From the NCBI RefSeq assembly GCF_963924675.1, contig NC_089236.1:59977306-60041305 (forward strand): 64,000 bases of DNA, written 5' to 3'. A program made the position numbers and the translations under genes. This DNA is from Phocoena phocoena (Eukaryota > Chordata > Mammalia > Artiodactyla > Phocoenidae). Shown one piece after another: positions 13,364-25,850 of the stretch (position 1 is the stretch's first letter; each line of letters opens with the position of its first letter). A model generated the notes under the pieces. It searched no databases, had not been told where the DNA came from, and was given only the letters and a program-made list of their open reading frames with translations.

Positions 13364-16300
13364 TTTTTATGATAATCCATTCAGTATATGAAGGTTTTAT
13401 GCAAATGCCTTGGAACCCTGCCAAAGTAGCATGGGATCTTTGGTTGTTTGTGTTTTGGGGGGTTTTTTTGGAATTTTTCAGAATAAATTATTTATCAAGT
13501 TTACTAAGCTATGCATTTTTGTTCAGTCTAAGGTACACTGACTAAGGGGTCAGAAAATTGGGAGAACTACCTAATTTTCCAATAAATGGAGGTCCACTTT
13601 GGTTAAAACATTTACATTTTCTGGGTCCTTTAAATTAGGGTGTAGTACTCCATGATCTCTAAGGGTCCTGCCAATTTAAAAAGTAAATGTGACTAGCTTT
13701 CCACTTTTCTTCATTGTTTCTCATACCAACAACTCCAAAAACATACTCAAAAACTGATATTTTTAAAAAGCTTATAATTGTTTTTAACTTTTATATCACA
13801 TAGAAAATTTCCCTTGAAGTAAATCTTCAATAATTCATTAGGTTTTAGGAATCAGATCTTAATAGTATTTAGGAACTATTGATCGACTAAGTGACTCAAC
13901 AATTAAAAACCAATAGATTTTCAAATGGGTTTTTCCATTCAACTATATAATTGAACAGTTACCCAAAAGTAAGCTAATCCACTTACCTCCATTTCGACCT
14001 CACCTAAACTATTACAGAAACAGATATTTATAATCTCACCTAGAATTTTAAGATATTTTCAAAAAGTATATTTTTTAAGTAATTCAAAGTCTCAGTGACT
14101 GTTATATCTATATGGACATAGAGAATATATGGCTAAACATTTTCAGCATAATAATCATTTGTCCTAAAAACACCTGATAATAAATTGGGGTAGATTATCC
14201 CAGACTGAAAACCTTATTTGCAAATATAGCTTGCTTTTCTATTACTCTACTCAACTATATTACACATTGGGGGAAAAAAAATCATTCTATTGATTTTATC
14301 AAGTATGAACAGAAACACAAAATACCTGTTCATGTGTGCATTTCTTCACTCATGCATGCTCTCACACACTCATTTCTCCCCAATACTGCTTCACAGATTC
14401 CGGTTTATGCTGCAATTTCTACAATCCTGAACCTTACGCACCCACTGCTGGCAGGTGTCTGCAGGTGTTTGCCTACGAGAAGTTCATTGACAGTTTATGC
14501 AGTAAGAGTACTTTCTAGTGAAAATTAGCTGCAAAAGCACTGCAGGCTAAGTAATGTAGGACAATGATGCTTCATATGCTGTGAATGCATAATTATTTAT
14601 TATTGGTGAGGCAAAGATTCATCATTCTTCTGTGACATTTTTTCCATGGAGAAAACTAGTTATCAAATTCTGGTTTCCACAGATATTGTCAGTGTACTGG
14701 AAGGACTGCAGCTGTACCATGAGTCTCATGGACATTTAACTTCTGACAGCTGTGAATGCTTCTTTGTGAATGCAGACATTGCTCTTTGACTCAGAGTTTC
14801 TGGAAGAACTCCAAGATGCATTCTCAAGCACTGCTGCAGGCTCTCTGAGTGCATATTAGGAGAAGGTGGTCAGAAACGTCATGATTGCTAAAGTGGACAG
14901 ATACTTTTATTGTTTTTACACACTTATGTAGTTCAGCATGGTTATAAGTAGATGAAGTGATAGCCAATGATGATTCTAATATTTATAAATGTTCAATATT
15001 TGGAGATTCATAATTATGGCAAATCATCACACTATAATTTTATTGACATTGAGGAAATGCTGACATACACAAACACTCAAATATTTTCTTTGAGTTTTAT
15101 GGAGGTTTGCATGTTCCATTCAAAATGAAATTGGACTATTTGATAAACATGATTGATAAGATTAAGGTCAGATGTTTAAAAATGATAAAATGTTTATTAT
15201 TTTATTTGTAGCTATTTATAAGTGGATGTTGGTTATTTGTGATTAATATTTTCATGAACTAAAGTGATTTATCACTTATTAAGAAAATTCATTAAATCAT
15301 GGGTATCTCGTATGTATTAATTTGAAAAAATTTAGAAAATATGTGTCATGCCAATTTTCAATTATTTTTATAACAAATTCATGTCACAAAGGACTATGGA
15401 GTTATATCTCTAAACTTATGCATGAAATTGTTGGTATGAATCCTCCTCAAAGGAATCATTTTAGTATTTTATTATTGATTTTTCTAAGGAGGTATATAAT
15501 GCACGCTCTGACTCCTGCTTTATTAAATGTAAAATAATAATTAGTCAAAAACTCAAAAATAGGGGCAAATTATTATTAGAGACTTTTTTACTTTAGGAAA
15601 AATTATACTATAAATATTCAAAAAGTATTGTTTTAAGAACTTTATGTATTTGGGTTACTGTGACAATAACTTCTGGTAGTTAATAATGTCTTTGATATTC
15701 TTAAAGTAGATCAATATAAAGATGGCTTATTTATAAATATATTTCATGACCAGTTTAAGATATATTTTATTATGGTGATATTTTAAAGAGTAGTATTATG
15801 TATTAATAATTTGGAATGTATTCCTATTGTTGATTTAGAATACATTTGACATTATAGAAATGATGAATCACTTAGAAAGTGTCTTAATTGAAGCTGATCA
15901 CTAAGTATTGATATACATTATTCTCACTTTTTCTTTAAACTGAGATAAAAGTTCAAAAGTGTGCATTTGAATTGACATAGTTAAGTTGAAAAAATGGATA
16001 CTGAGAGTCCTTGTAATTCTCTCAAGTCTGGAGCTGCTATGTACTCTTTGTATGAATTACAGAGTATCAACTACCTTGAAACTCCATTTTCTCATATGTA
16101 AGGAAAAACACCTCATAAAGTTGCTGTAATAATTACATGGAAGAATGAGACAATGTACATAAAATAGCTATCAAATAGTAAATGAGTATATGTATGTTGT
16201 ATGTATGTATACATTTTATTTACCTTTGATTTTGGATTATAAATGAAGTATAAATTGCCTGATGATGCTTATGTTAACTGTGGTTGGTAAATCACATTAC

Positions 16301-18057
16301 AAATTGAAAAATATAGTCAAATAGATTCTTATTTTTTGCAACAAATCAATTTAGGCCTCCCTTTCTCTATATACTATAATACTTCTAAATGCTACCATAT
16401 CAATATTATAATGAAATACTTTTAAATTTAAAAGTACCTAGAAAGAAATTCATGAGTATCTTCAAATGGGTAAGTGGCAGTGTAGTCATTGATCAAAGTC
16501 TGCCTGCATAGCAGTCACTACTTATATAATATAGCAATTAAGGATGTAGATTGATTGTACAAAAAACTGTGCATACTGGTGATTCAAATCCAGCTTAGTT
16601 TTTTGTTCATTGGGATATATAACAATCAATTAAAATTGCAGCAAACATTGAAATATGTCATATGACAATAACTATGAATCTAGTGTCACTATAAAAGCTT
16701 CATTAGATAGATGGAATATCTTTGATCATGGGATAAAAATTGCATCACGTTAGATTAAACAAAAACTGAGCTGCCGCAGATCTGTTTTTCACAGAAGGTA
16801 CACCATGCATTAGTGGGCGTCAGATTGCCAATATTTATTTATATGAAGATAACTTTACGTTTTAGGATAAAGTGAATAATTTAAAATCTACAATTTAAGA
16901 GTAATAATTATATGTTATTTTTCTTCCAAGGAGATTACATTTTAATACTTAACATTTGATTAACCAGTGTGGTAGTCTTATGGTATATTGAAGAGAAAGA
17001 ACAGTGAATTCTTTATATATAAAACCTGTGATCTACCCAGAGAGGTGTCGTCATAAATGCACATGCACAACTGATGCAAAGCCAGAGTCAAGAATGGGGT
17101 TGAGATCTCTGAGGGCCACTCTACTGCTCTGGATCAGGTGGCTTCCTACTTACTTTGGACTTACGCTCTGAAGCAATTAATGCTGCTTTTGAAGCTATAC
17201 TGATTCTTCCCACAGTGGAAATATAGGTTAATTTTATTACCAATATTTCAGATAGATTGATTAAAAACAAAACAATCTCAAAAATTACAATAATTTGTTA
17301 TACTTGGAACTGGTTACCAAGTTATTACATCTTTGTTTCAAATATATAAGTATGATTTTATTTAAACTGAGATTTATTCAGATCTTCATGGAAATTAGAG
17401 GACCTATTTGCATTCAATAAATTCATTAATTACAATGTGCTGTCCAAACTCTGCCTACATTAATTGTGCAAAACACCACTAAACTTCCAAATACAGCTTT
17501 TGCATTCAAATAGATGGAATGCAAGGGTTCAAGTGCAGTTATTTTACGGACTGACTTCTCTGCACAAAAAGCCTCTTCTAGAAAACTCCTGAAGCAAAAT
17601 ACCCATTTAGGACTTTCTTTTCCAGTTCTACTAACATCCCACTGTGTGATCTGGAGAAAAGCACTTTAGAGAGTACTTCATCATGCATAAAAAGGCACTT
17701 ATCTTATAATAAAATTCTAGCGATATAAAATAATCTACCTTTCCTTCTTTATAAGGGTGTAATGAGGATGTAATAAGGAATTTTGAAATGCCTGTAAAAT
17801 GCCTTGAAATCTTTAAAAGAATGGTAGAGGCCCTCAACTCAATGCAATTTAACAGAATTGAATAGAGACCCTCAATAGAATGCAAATCAGGCCTCTTGCC
17901 AAATATGAATCATAACTGTCCTTATTTATTGAGGGTGTCATAATCACCATCATTAGTTATGAGTGCAGCTGTTCATATTGATTGAATTTCCAAGGTATCC
18001 CAGAAACTGCACAAGAAACACAGCTTCAGTCTTCCAGGGATTTATATTCCAAAACTG
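13364..18057. other. Intergenic AT-rich DNA, nothing recognised
   Basis: This is the longest stretch upstream of the gene with no repeat I can name. Small open frames (for example 14334-14528 and 15322-15537) lack domains and overlap each other in different frames. A MIR-like trace near 16540-16600 ('ggtgattcaaatccagct') is too weak to call. Confidence 0.5.
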
Positions 18058-18255
18058 CAGTGTTCAATATGGCAGCCATTCGCCACATGTGGCTATTTAA
18101 ATAAATTAAACTTTTAAAAATTAAAATTGTCGTTCCTGTATTTACCAGTCACATTTCAATTACTCAGTAGTAATATGTGGTCAATGGCTATCATATTAGA
18201 CAAAACAGGTATAGATCGCTTCCATCATCACAGAAAGTTCTATTGGAGAGTACTC
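18058..18255 (+). mobile_element. Non-autonomous DNA transposon fossil (hAT-like)
   Basis: The ends form diverged inverted repeats: 'cagtgttcaatatgg' on the left, and the reverse complement of 'ctattggagagtactc' on the right. Internal text ('gccacatgtggctatttaaa', 'cacagaaagttctattgg') matches a widespread ancient mammalian MITE that I know by sequence but cannot name with certainty. The 74-codon frame over it is not a gene. Confidence 0.6.
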
Positions 18256-20429
18256 TTGCAGAGGCTTGACAAACATATGGTACAAGAGATACTATTCAAG
18301 CATACAATTTATGCAATAGTATTTTTATTTATTTTATACCATTTATTTTAACTAGAGAATGCAGGTAGTTTATCAGAAAGTCAAAATATCTCTGAAATCA
18401 CCCAACCATTCTGATATGAATCAACAAATTGTTTTATATCAAACATAATAGTGTTTAACACAATATAGGTACTAAAAACATGTGTTGAACGAATAAACTC
18501 GTAAATGGGTATTTCTTGTGTGTACAAAGAATTTTTTGGAGCTCATTTTTCTCACTGTTAAGGGGGTAACAAACACAATAAAATGCTGTTCTCAATAAGG
18601 AATGATAATCTAGCTCAGAGAAAAAGAAAACTTTAAGCAGTTACTTGAACACTATGTTACAGCAAGTGCTAGATAATGCAAGAGAATGTTCAGATAATCA
18701 AATCTTTAATGTTGGTTAGAGGGGACAGGGAAGGTTTTGGGGCGTTTTTTAAAGACCTATTACAATATTTTAATTTATAAATATTCACATTTTATATTGA
18801 AAAGTCTTCATTGTCTTAGCAAAATCAGAAGAAGTGCTATAATAAAATGCTGTCATTAAAAAAATAATAAACAAACAAAAAAACCTTGATTTTCTAGTTA
18901 AGCCTTTGCCTGATACTGTTGAAATTATATCATTTTGGGTTGTGTGTGATACCATCCAAACATAAAGATATAAACTTTGTGTGCTAAAACGTGACTGACA
19001 ACAGGACCGTTAAGATTTCACTTTAAGCTCACACTGTACAGGGACTAAAGTAGAGAAGGAAAAACAGAAGTTTCATAGATCTCTCTTAGGAAGAAACGCT
19101 TCAAAACCAGCCAGCAACAGCCGCTGAAACTTATAAGCATTTACTAAGTGCCTGCACATTTCACCTTAACCTTATGAGGTAGGTTCTGCTATCATGGAAG
19201 TTGTTTTTTTTTTTTTTTTTTTTGATGAAGAAAGTATCTACAGTGAATTCTCTAGAACAGTAGATAAAAGAATGGTAGAGGAAGTGAAAAGCCAGTTATT
19301 TGAAAGGGCAGCACAAACCAAAGTTTTGGAGTTGGGAGAAAAGCAGATTTATTTTGAAGGGATAAAAGGATTATGGGAGTCTCCTGTTGAATGAAGGATT
19401 CCAGATGATAAAAGTTGAATAATGTAAAGGTTAATTTAGATATTCTCATGCAAGCCATGATCCATCTTAAAGTATTGTGAGGAAATTATGTTTTAGGATG
19501 ATTGTTTTTCTCGGAAAAACCAGAAAGGATACAGAAAATCTAGGCATAACATAATGCTTGTTTGGACTTGTTTCCTAGAAATGACTAGAGATATTTGAGA
19601 ACCAAGAACTCATGAATTCCAAGAGACAGATCATAGCTCCAGGAGGAAGATACACAGAAAAGCTTATCTGGCTCTGTAATGAAACTGCTTCTTTTCCACA
19701 GGAATGTGCATATTTCAGCGAGTGAATATAAGCCAGAAGGCAGCAGGCTTTGTTCTAACGGGGCCAGATATTAGTTTGTATATTTAAAATGTGTCACAAT
19801 TACACACTCACTCATCTTCCTGTAGACAGCAGTGAAGATCTGCTTCACTTTTCAAGGATAATTACTTATCTTCTCTAAAGAACCATTTTGATATTTCCCT
19901 TCACCCATCAGAGTATCAAATAAAGTTAATGTTGCCAGTACACAGCATGGTTCTGTGTAGTGAAGATAACAGAAGCTAGCTTCTATTAATTACAATTCTA
20001 TCAATTAATATTGACAGCTAGAATTGAATGTCACATATAAGGGCTATGAAGAGAAACCATTTTAGCCAATTAATTTACTCTCATATTTTTAGAAAGATAT
20101 TCAGTGCCTCCATTGATAGCAATGTGTCATAAAAAATAAAATAGTTTTGAGTACTATAGGACAGAAATTAATTTGGTAAAATCATCTTCAACTCTTCATT
20201 ACTTCTCATATCATTCTTCCAAATATTATCCTTATTTCTGAAGCATATATTTTTTCTTTTTAATTTTTTATTGGGAATGTGAATGTAAACTGAAATGTTC
20301 TGATAGTTAAAAAAATATATATATGGTGAAAAATAAATTTCCATTCTACTCAAGATTTCCCAGTCTTCCAAGAGGCAATGGCTATTGCTGGATTTCTGTA
20401 TCGTTCCAGAAAACTTCTCTTTTCTCCCT
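18256..20429. other. Intergenic DNA with a poly-T tract
   Basis: Twenty or so consecutive T residues lie at 19204-19223. The text just before it (19125-19190, 'agcatttactaagtgcctg', 'cttatgaggtaggttctgct') looks like a MIR remnant. The stretch 19690-20060 is free of recognisable repeats and less AT-rich. No gene was found. Confidence 0.45.
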
Positions 20430-20488
20430 CCCCCTCTGTCTCTCTGTCTCTGTCTCTGTCTCTGTCTCTGTCTCTGTCTCTCTCTCTC
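20430..20488. repeat. (TCTGTC)n / (TC)n simple repeat
   Basis: About seven near-perfect copies of tctgtc are followed by a short (TC)n run. Three overlapping open frames on both strands (Arg/Gln-rich on minus, Ser/Val/Leu-rich on plus) arise only from the repeat. Confidence 0.92.
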
Positions 20489-20639
20489 AGTTTCGACAAG
20501 GTACATAGATGATGCTATCTATACTATTAATAATGACAGAACTGTATTCCTATATACACTGTTATTACAGGAAGAAAGGTCTTCCAAGGTATAGATTGAT
20601 GTGTACCACTTTTCATGTAGTCAGACTTGTAGGCCATTC

Positions 20640-20825
20640 TTAGTCATTTACAAATGCAAGCATCTGTTACAAGGAATATCTTCTTATATATCATTTTGTA
20701 TACTTAACTTCTGTACACCTGTAGGCTACTTTCTGAAAACATGATTGTTCAAAAGATATATCCATTTTAAATTTTGGTAGATATTTCCAAGTGGTCCTCC
20801 AAAGAGTGTGTTTTAATACCTAATT
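20640..20825 (-). mobile_element. Ancient LINE-1/HAL1 fragment
   Basis: The text 'aaaagatatatccattttaaattttgg', 'tagatatttccaagtggtcc', 'tccaaagagtgtgttttaat' follows the reverse complement of old L1/HAL1 ORF2 3' regions. It is highly diverged with uncertain ends. Confidence 0.5.
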
Positions 20826-23800
20826 CTGGCAAAAAAAAAAAAAATCAGAGGGTATTTACAAGGAACTATATGAGACAGGAAGAAAATTGTCTATTTTTTG
20901 CACCTCTTTCTTTTATGCCTCTGAGAGCGTATTCCTAAGACTGTAAATAGCTAAGCCTATAAGTGAATAAATAATCTTGGTAAAATTAGTTTAGCCAGCC
21001 ATTTAGGATTTGACAAATATCACTGCATGATATATTTAACTGCTGTAATTCTAAAAGTATCAAACTAATCAAAAACATATGCTATACAGTTAGTTAGTTT
21101 AGTAATTGCATAGAGAAACAATCATAAATGCTGACTCATGTTTTCACCTCCAGGAGAAACTTTTCTCCTTTCAGGGATATGTGGTATATGTAATTTCAAT
21201 TTCAAAGACATTAAAAATATAACTTAAATCTGAAAAATTTTTCATTTATTAAATAAGATAATATAGTCTTCTTAGCCATTACCATAACACAAGTAATCTA
21301 TTCAAGCTAATTTGGGAGGAGTCTGGAATCTAGCATTAGAATTCTGTAATCCTAACTCACCAGTCAGGCTGACAACAACAAAATACGAGGTCTACTGGCT
21401 TTCGATCTCAGTGATGTTGATTTGTACTCATAAAATCTCATACTTATTACCAGAGAACTTCCTTGTTTATAATCTCTGTTAGACTGCTGCATGAGGGACT
21501 ATAATTCCTGACTAAGCATTTTACTATTCTGAAGAACCCACACAGTGATACACAAATGTAATATGATGAGATATTTTAAGAAATGCTTTTAACATAAGAA
21601 TTCCTCCAGAGTCCGTAAGGCACTGAAACAATAATTCCAGGTAATAATAAATATGAATTCACAAAAATGTATGGTCAGTTTCAAGTGACAAATATGCTAA
21701 TCGTGGTTTGAATTTAAATTTTAATAGGCAGGTATCAAATTATGTCCATAATTTGCACTAATTATTGACAAATATATTACCACATATGAAATGTATTTAT
21801 AATGACACTAGATCATGAGCTAATTATGACATGCATAAATATATTCATAAACATTCAAAGATTCTCAGCTTTTCACACCCACCTCAATCAAATAATGTTT
21901 AATTTAGTGTCAATGACCTTAAATCTGAAGAGGTGTATTTGATCAGACATTTAATTTTCTAGTTCCTAAGTGTGTTTATGCAATCATATGCGTGCGTTTG
22001 AGTGTTGTGTGGTAGCATGTATACATATCATATGACTGTATATTGTTGAATATAGATTAAAACATGAATATGTCTGTTCCTTTAGATAAAAATCTTGCTC
22101 AAATTTGATCAGTTACATGATTTATTTATTTCTTTTCTAGGCAATAGTCAACACTCAAAACAAATAGGAATCTACACACTAATAAATGAGGCTCTTCCTG
22201 ATTTCTATGATGTTTTCCTTCCCCATTTTTCTGTTCTTATCTCTTCATGTCTCAGTATTTTCTCAAAATTCCCTTTCCTGCAGAGTAGCTTATAGAGACA
22301 CCTAGTGGTAAACTAACAGCGGCTTCTCAGGCCATCCTTAATATTGAGTTAATGGCAGAAAGTTGTCATTTATTTATTTGAACCACGAGAGGTAAACTGG
22401 AATATTTTTAGTGTCGGTGTTTCTAACAAAATTATTACCTATGTTAATTGCAAACATGTTTAGTGTTTCTTAGCTCAACAAAATGTATTTTAATTAGGAT
22501 AATAAAGTAAAAATAAGACAAAAATTAAACTAAAATTTGTTATTAAATCCAATTGTGAGGATTTAGGAAAGTAATAGAAGAATGAACTAAAATAACTATG
22601 TTTCAGTTATCTTTAGTAGTCCAATAATTAGATAAGCTATTTTATACCCTTTGAGAACTTCTACAGAGGTTATGAACATTGAAAAAATGTGTCTGTGATA
22701 GAACTGAACATTTATATTCCAAAAGTTTCTAACTGTAATTAATATGTAATTTGAAAATTATGACACTTTAAAACTTTCATTTTGAAAATATAAAAGCATT
22801 TCTTTAAAAATAAATGTTCTAAAATGTTAGAAGATATTGACTAAATAAAAAAATACAGCAACAAGCCTTTTTTGGGTGAAGTTTAAGTTACCTGTTTATA
22901 TAATGTACCTGTAGCAAGTGGCTATCATTCCTAGGCCAAATGTTTCTAAATTTAACAGGAAGTTCTATTATAATATTTTCTTTTTAATTATATGATATTA
23001 CCGATTGCTTTTTTTCCTCACTTACACTTACCCCAAATTTAAGCAAAATAAACAGAATTGTTTCCAAGTCAAGTATGAATGACCTTACTAAAAAAATATT
23101 TGCAGAATAGATTCAGGAGAAATTTCAAGATATGTTGCAAAACCTCAGGAGACTGCAAAATTCATCACCTCTAGAAAACTCTTTCTAACTCAACATAGAT
23201 GTGGAAAGATATGTTAGTGGCTATATGTATATACATATATATCAGAATTCATATTAATTTTGTATTTAATCAGGATATTATAACCACAATGTTACCCCAA
23301 ATATTACCAAGAAAGACACAGTATCAATTATGTTTAAGACGACTCCAAAAGATACTATATAATTAATTCCAAAATTAAATGGATAAAATACATTTAAGTC
23401 GTAAAACCACCCAGTTATCAAAGGAACAGGCACATGTGCACTCAGCCTGCATTGGGCCACTTATAACAATCAACTTTTTTTCTGTACGTGGGATGGACTG
23501 CAGCTCAAATATTACAAACACTGGAAATATGCCTTATGAATGTAAAGACCCTTTTTGCGGGGAGGGAGGTGTCTGGTTGCATGGAAAGAGCCAGGAATAC
23601 TTACTGTAGAGATGACGCTAGTGGAGTTTAGCAGGTGACTCTTCAAGAAACTTGCTTTCTACCGTTACTGCATTTATTTAGGGATTTCCAGCTTTCTAGT
23701 ACACACCAAATACGTTCACAATCTCTCTGAAAGTCGTTCACATTCCCTTGTATCGCCCAAACATACTTATAAAACGTAATTCTTAAGAAAAAAAAATAGC

Positions 23801-24049
23801 GCCCTTGTTTGCCGCTAGGATGAACCACTCCCTCTTCCAGGGTCCTTTACAGTAAGTACAAGAGACAGCAGCACGGGCTGTGTTAGTCTAAATGGGAGGT
23901 GGAAGGCAGACGATCAGCCCAGGGCTGGAATCCTCTGTCCCTGACAACCAACAAGCCTGACACTGTCGGGGTTATTTCCACCCCTCCCTTCTTCAATCCG
24001 AGGATTGCACCGTCCCACGCTAGAGTTACGCACATGGTCCAAGAGTCCT
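20826..24049. other. Intergenic DNA upstream of the CpG island
   Basis: This is AT-rich to about 23,800, then shifts toward higher GC. There are no named repeats apart from a poly-A run at 20831-20843. The change near 23,850 marks the edge of the promoter-associated region of SLITRK5. No supported gene. Confidence 0.5.
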
Positions 24050-25850
24050 CTGTCTCCCACGAATGTCACATCCAAGGGTGGGGGGCGCTCCGCTTGCGCC
24101 GCCGGGGCCCAGGGGCGCCTTCGCTCTCGGCTGCCATCTATCGGCCACGGAGCGCCCGCTTCGCCCCGGGCCCATCATGTCTGCTGCAGCTTGGCTCGCA
24201 CCGGTGGCGCGACAATAAACAAGTGCACTGCATGGGGCCCTGCGCCCGCGCCGAAGCAGATGTCTCAGAGACCCCTGCGCTGCTTACCGCGTAGCCACCT
24301 CCTCACCGCCGGGGAGGGAAGACGCGACTTTCTCTAAGTTTTTCTGAGCCGAAGGGCTGCCGGGACACGCCACAGGCTTAGAACAACGTTGTTCCTGCCC
24401 CCCACCTCCCCGCGGACCCCCAAGGATGTCGGAGATAGAGAATCCCAAATAATGACGATCGTGCGCCGCATCAAGAGAAGGAATAGAGGAAAAGCCCCTG
24501 CAAACACCGGGAGCGATGAAACAGCCAAGAGGATGCGGGAACCTTACATGTACTAATTAGGGGTTACGGCGGCGGGCTTGGCAAGGGTGCAGCGGCGGCG
24601 GGATCCCAGTGCGGTGGTCTCCGGTGCGCGGGGGGGGTGGGGGGGCGGAGGACGGCGCAGGAGCCGCAGCCGCCGTGGGAGCAGCCGAGGGGCCGGTGCC
24701 ACCTTCGCTCGCCCCCTCACTACCATGTACAGTGTGCGCTGCAAGAAGAAGGCGGGCGATGTATGCACACCCCTGCGCCCCGCTCCCTCTGGCTCGTCCC
24801 CGGGCGTGCGCCACTGACCAGGGGGGAATGTGGTGAAGACGGCGAGAAGAGCCGAGGGGGGAGGGGAGGGCCGGCCGGCGCGAACCCAGGCCCGAGGGTG
24901 CGAGGAGCCGGAGGCGGCTGGAGCGGGTGGCGGCCGCCGCTAGCTTGGAGAAAGTTGGCCCCTATACAGATGGCAACTGTAAGTACCCGCCTGGGGGGTG
25001 CGGCGAAGGATGCCGGGGACCCAGCGATCGCGCGGTGGCGGGGCTGGGAGCGAGTGAGCATGAGTGTGAGCGGGTGCGAGCGCGCGGCGAGGCTGACCGT
25101 CACGTTGGCTGGGCCGGCGGGCAGCCTGCTCCGCGTCTCCCTCCTCGGGCTCCACGCCTCCTCCCCCTCCAACAGCTCCTTCCCCGCCCCGCACGGCTCC
25201 AGCTCCCGGCCCCTAATGCGAGGCGCCGCGACCGCCGGTCCTCCGCCGCCCCCTCCCCCTCCCTTCCCGGCTCGCCGCTCGCGATCGCCCCCCTCTCCCC
25301 CACTCCCACCCCGCTGCCGGCTCCGACTACCACGGAGAGCGCGGGGGAGAGCCGGCTGGGGAGCCCCGGAACCCGCGGTCGCCACCACGGCGGCGGCCCG
25401 GGGGTGGCGGCGTCCGGGCGCCTCTTTTCTCCAGCCGCTCGGATCTCAGCGCTCGCCCTCCCTCGGCTTCCGAACCCCGGTGCACACCCGAAAGAGGTAT
25501 TTTTTGTAAGGGTGGCTATGATGAGTGGGCCTTGGAGATGTGAGACGGGGTAAGTCGGCCGTTTACTTTGCAAAAGAGGCTCCAGTGTGTGTGTCCGTGT
25601 GCGTGGCGGCCGGGTGGCTTTCTTTCCCTCTCCGCCCTCCCCCTCCCCCCCCCACCCGCTTTCCCTTCCTTCTCTTCGGGGCGGGATGGGGGAGGGGGAG
25701 CCTCGCGTCCTGGAACTCCGGGCGCTTCTGCCTGGGCCGCTGTGGGAGCAGCTGTGCCCGGAACCGCGGTTCCGGCCTGGGTGCTGGGCTTCAGCCTGCC
25801 CGGCCCCACGTTGCTTAATGCAGGGATGTTCAGGGAGACGATCCAGGGTT
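24050..25850. promoter_or_regulatory. SLITRK5: CpG island, likely SLITRK5 promoter
   Basis: This block of about 1.8 kb is very G+C-rich and dense in CpG, in sharp contrast with the surrounding AT-rich desert. It lies 2.3-4 kb before the SLITRK5 coding exon on the same strand, which is where the non-coding first exon of this two-exon gene is expected. A GC box (ggggcggag) sits at 24642-24650, with C-rich Sp/KLF-like tracts at 25230-25320 and 25630-25665. No TATA box stands out, as is usual for CpG-island promoters. The long open frames on both strands here reflect lack of stop codons in GC-rich DNA. The exact start site cannot be set from sequence alone. Confidence 0.85.
24130..24144 (-). promoter_or_regulatory. 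CTCF-like motif
   Basis: On the minus strand this reads CCGATAGATGGCAGC, close to the CTCF core (CCASYAGRKGGCAG). It sits at the upstream edge of the CpG island. The same bases partly fit a YY1 site (GCCATCT). This is a motif match by eye only. Confidence 0.4.

Noticed and set aside
11405..13380. Long frames on both strands (123-188 codons)
   Set aside because: On the minus strand they are pieces of L1 ORF2; on the plus strand they are antisense to it. They belong to a dead element, not a gene.
20168..20506. 112-codon Arg/Gln-rich frame
   Set aside because: Generated by the (TCTGTC)n simple repeat read on the opposite strand.
24637..25509. 290-codon open frame on + and a 222-codon frame on - through the CpG island
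   Set aside because: Open in several frames at once on both strands, rich in Pro, Arg, Gly and Ala, with no domain. This is the usual effect of few stop codons in GC-rich DNA.
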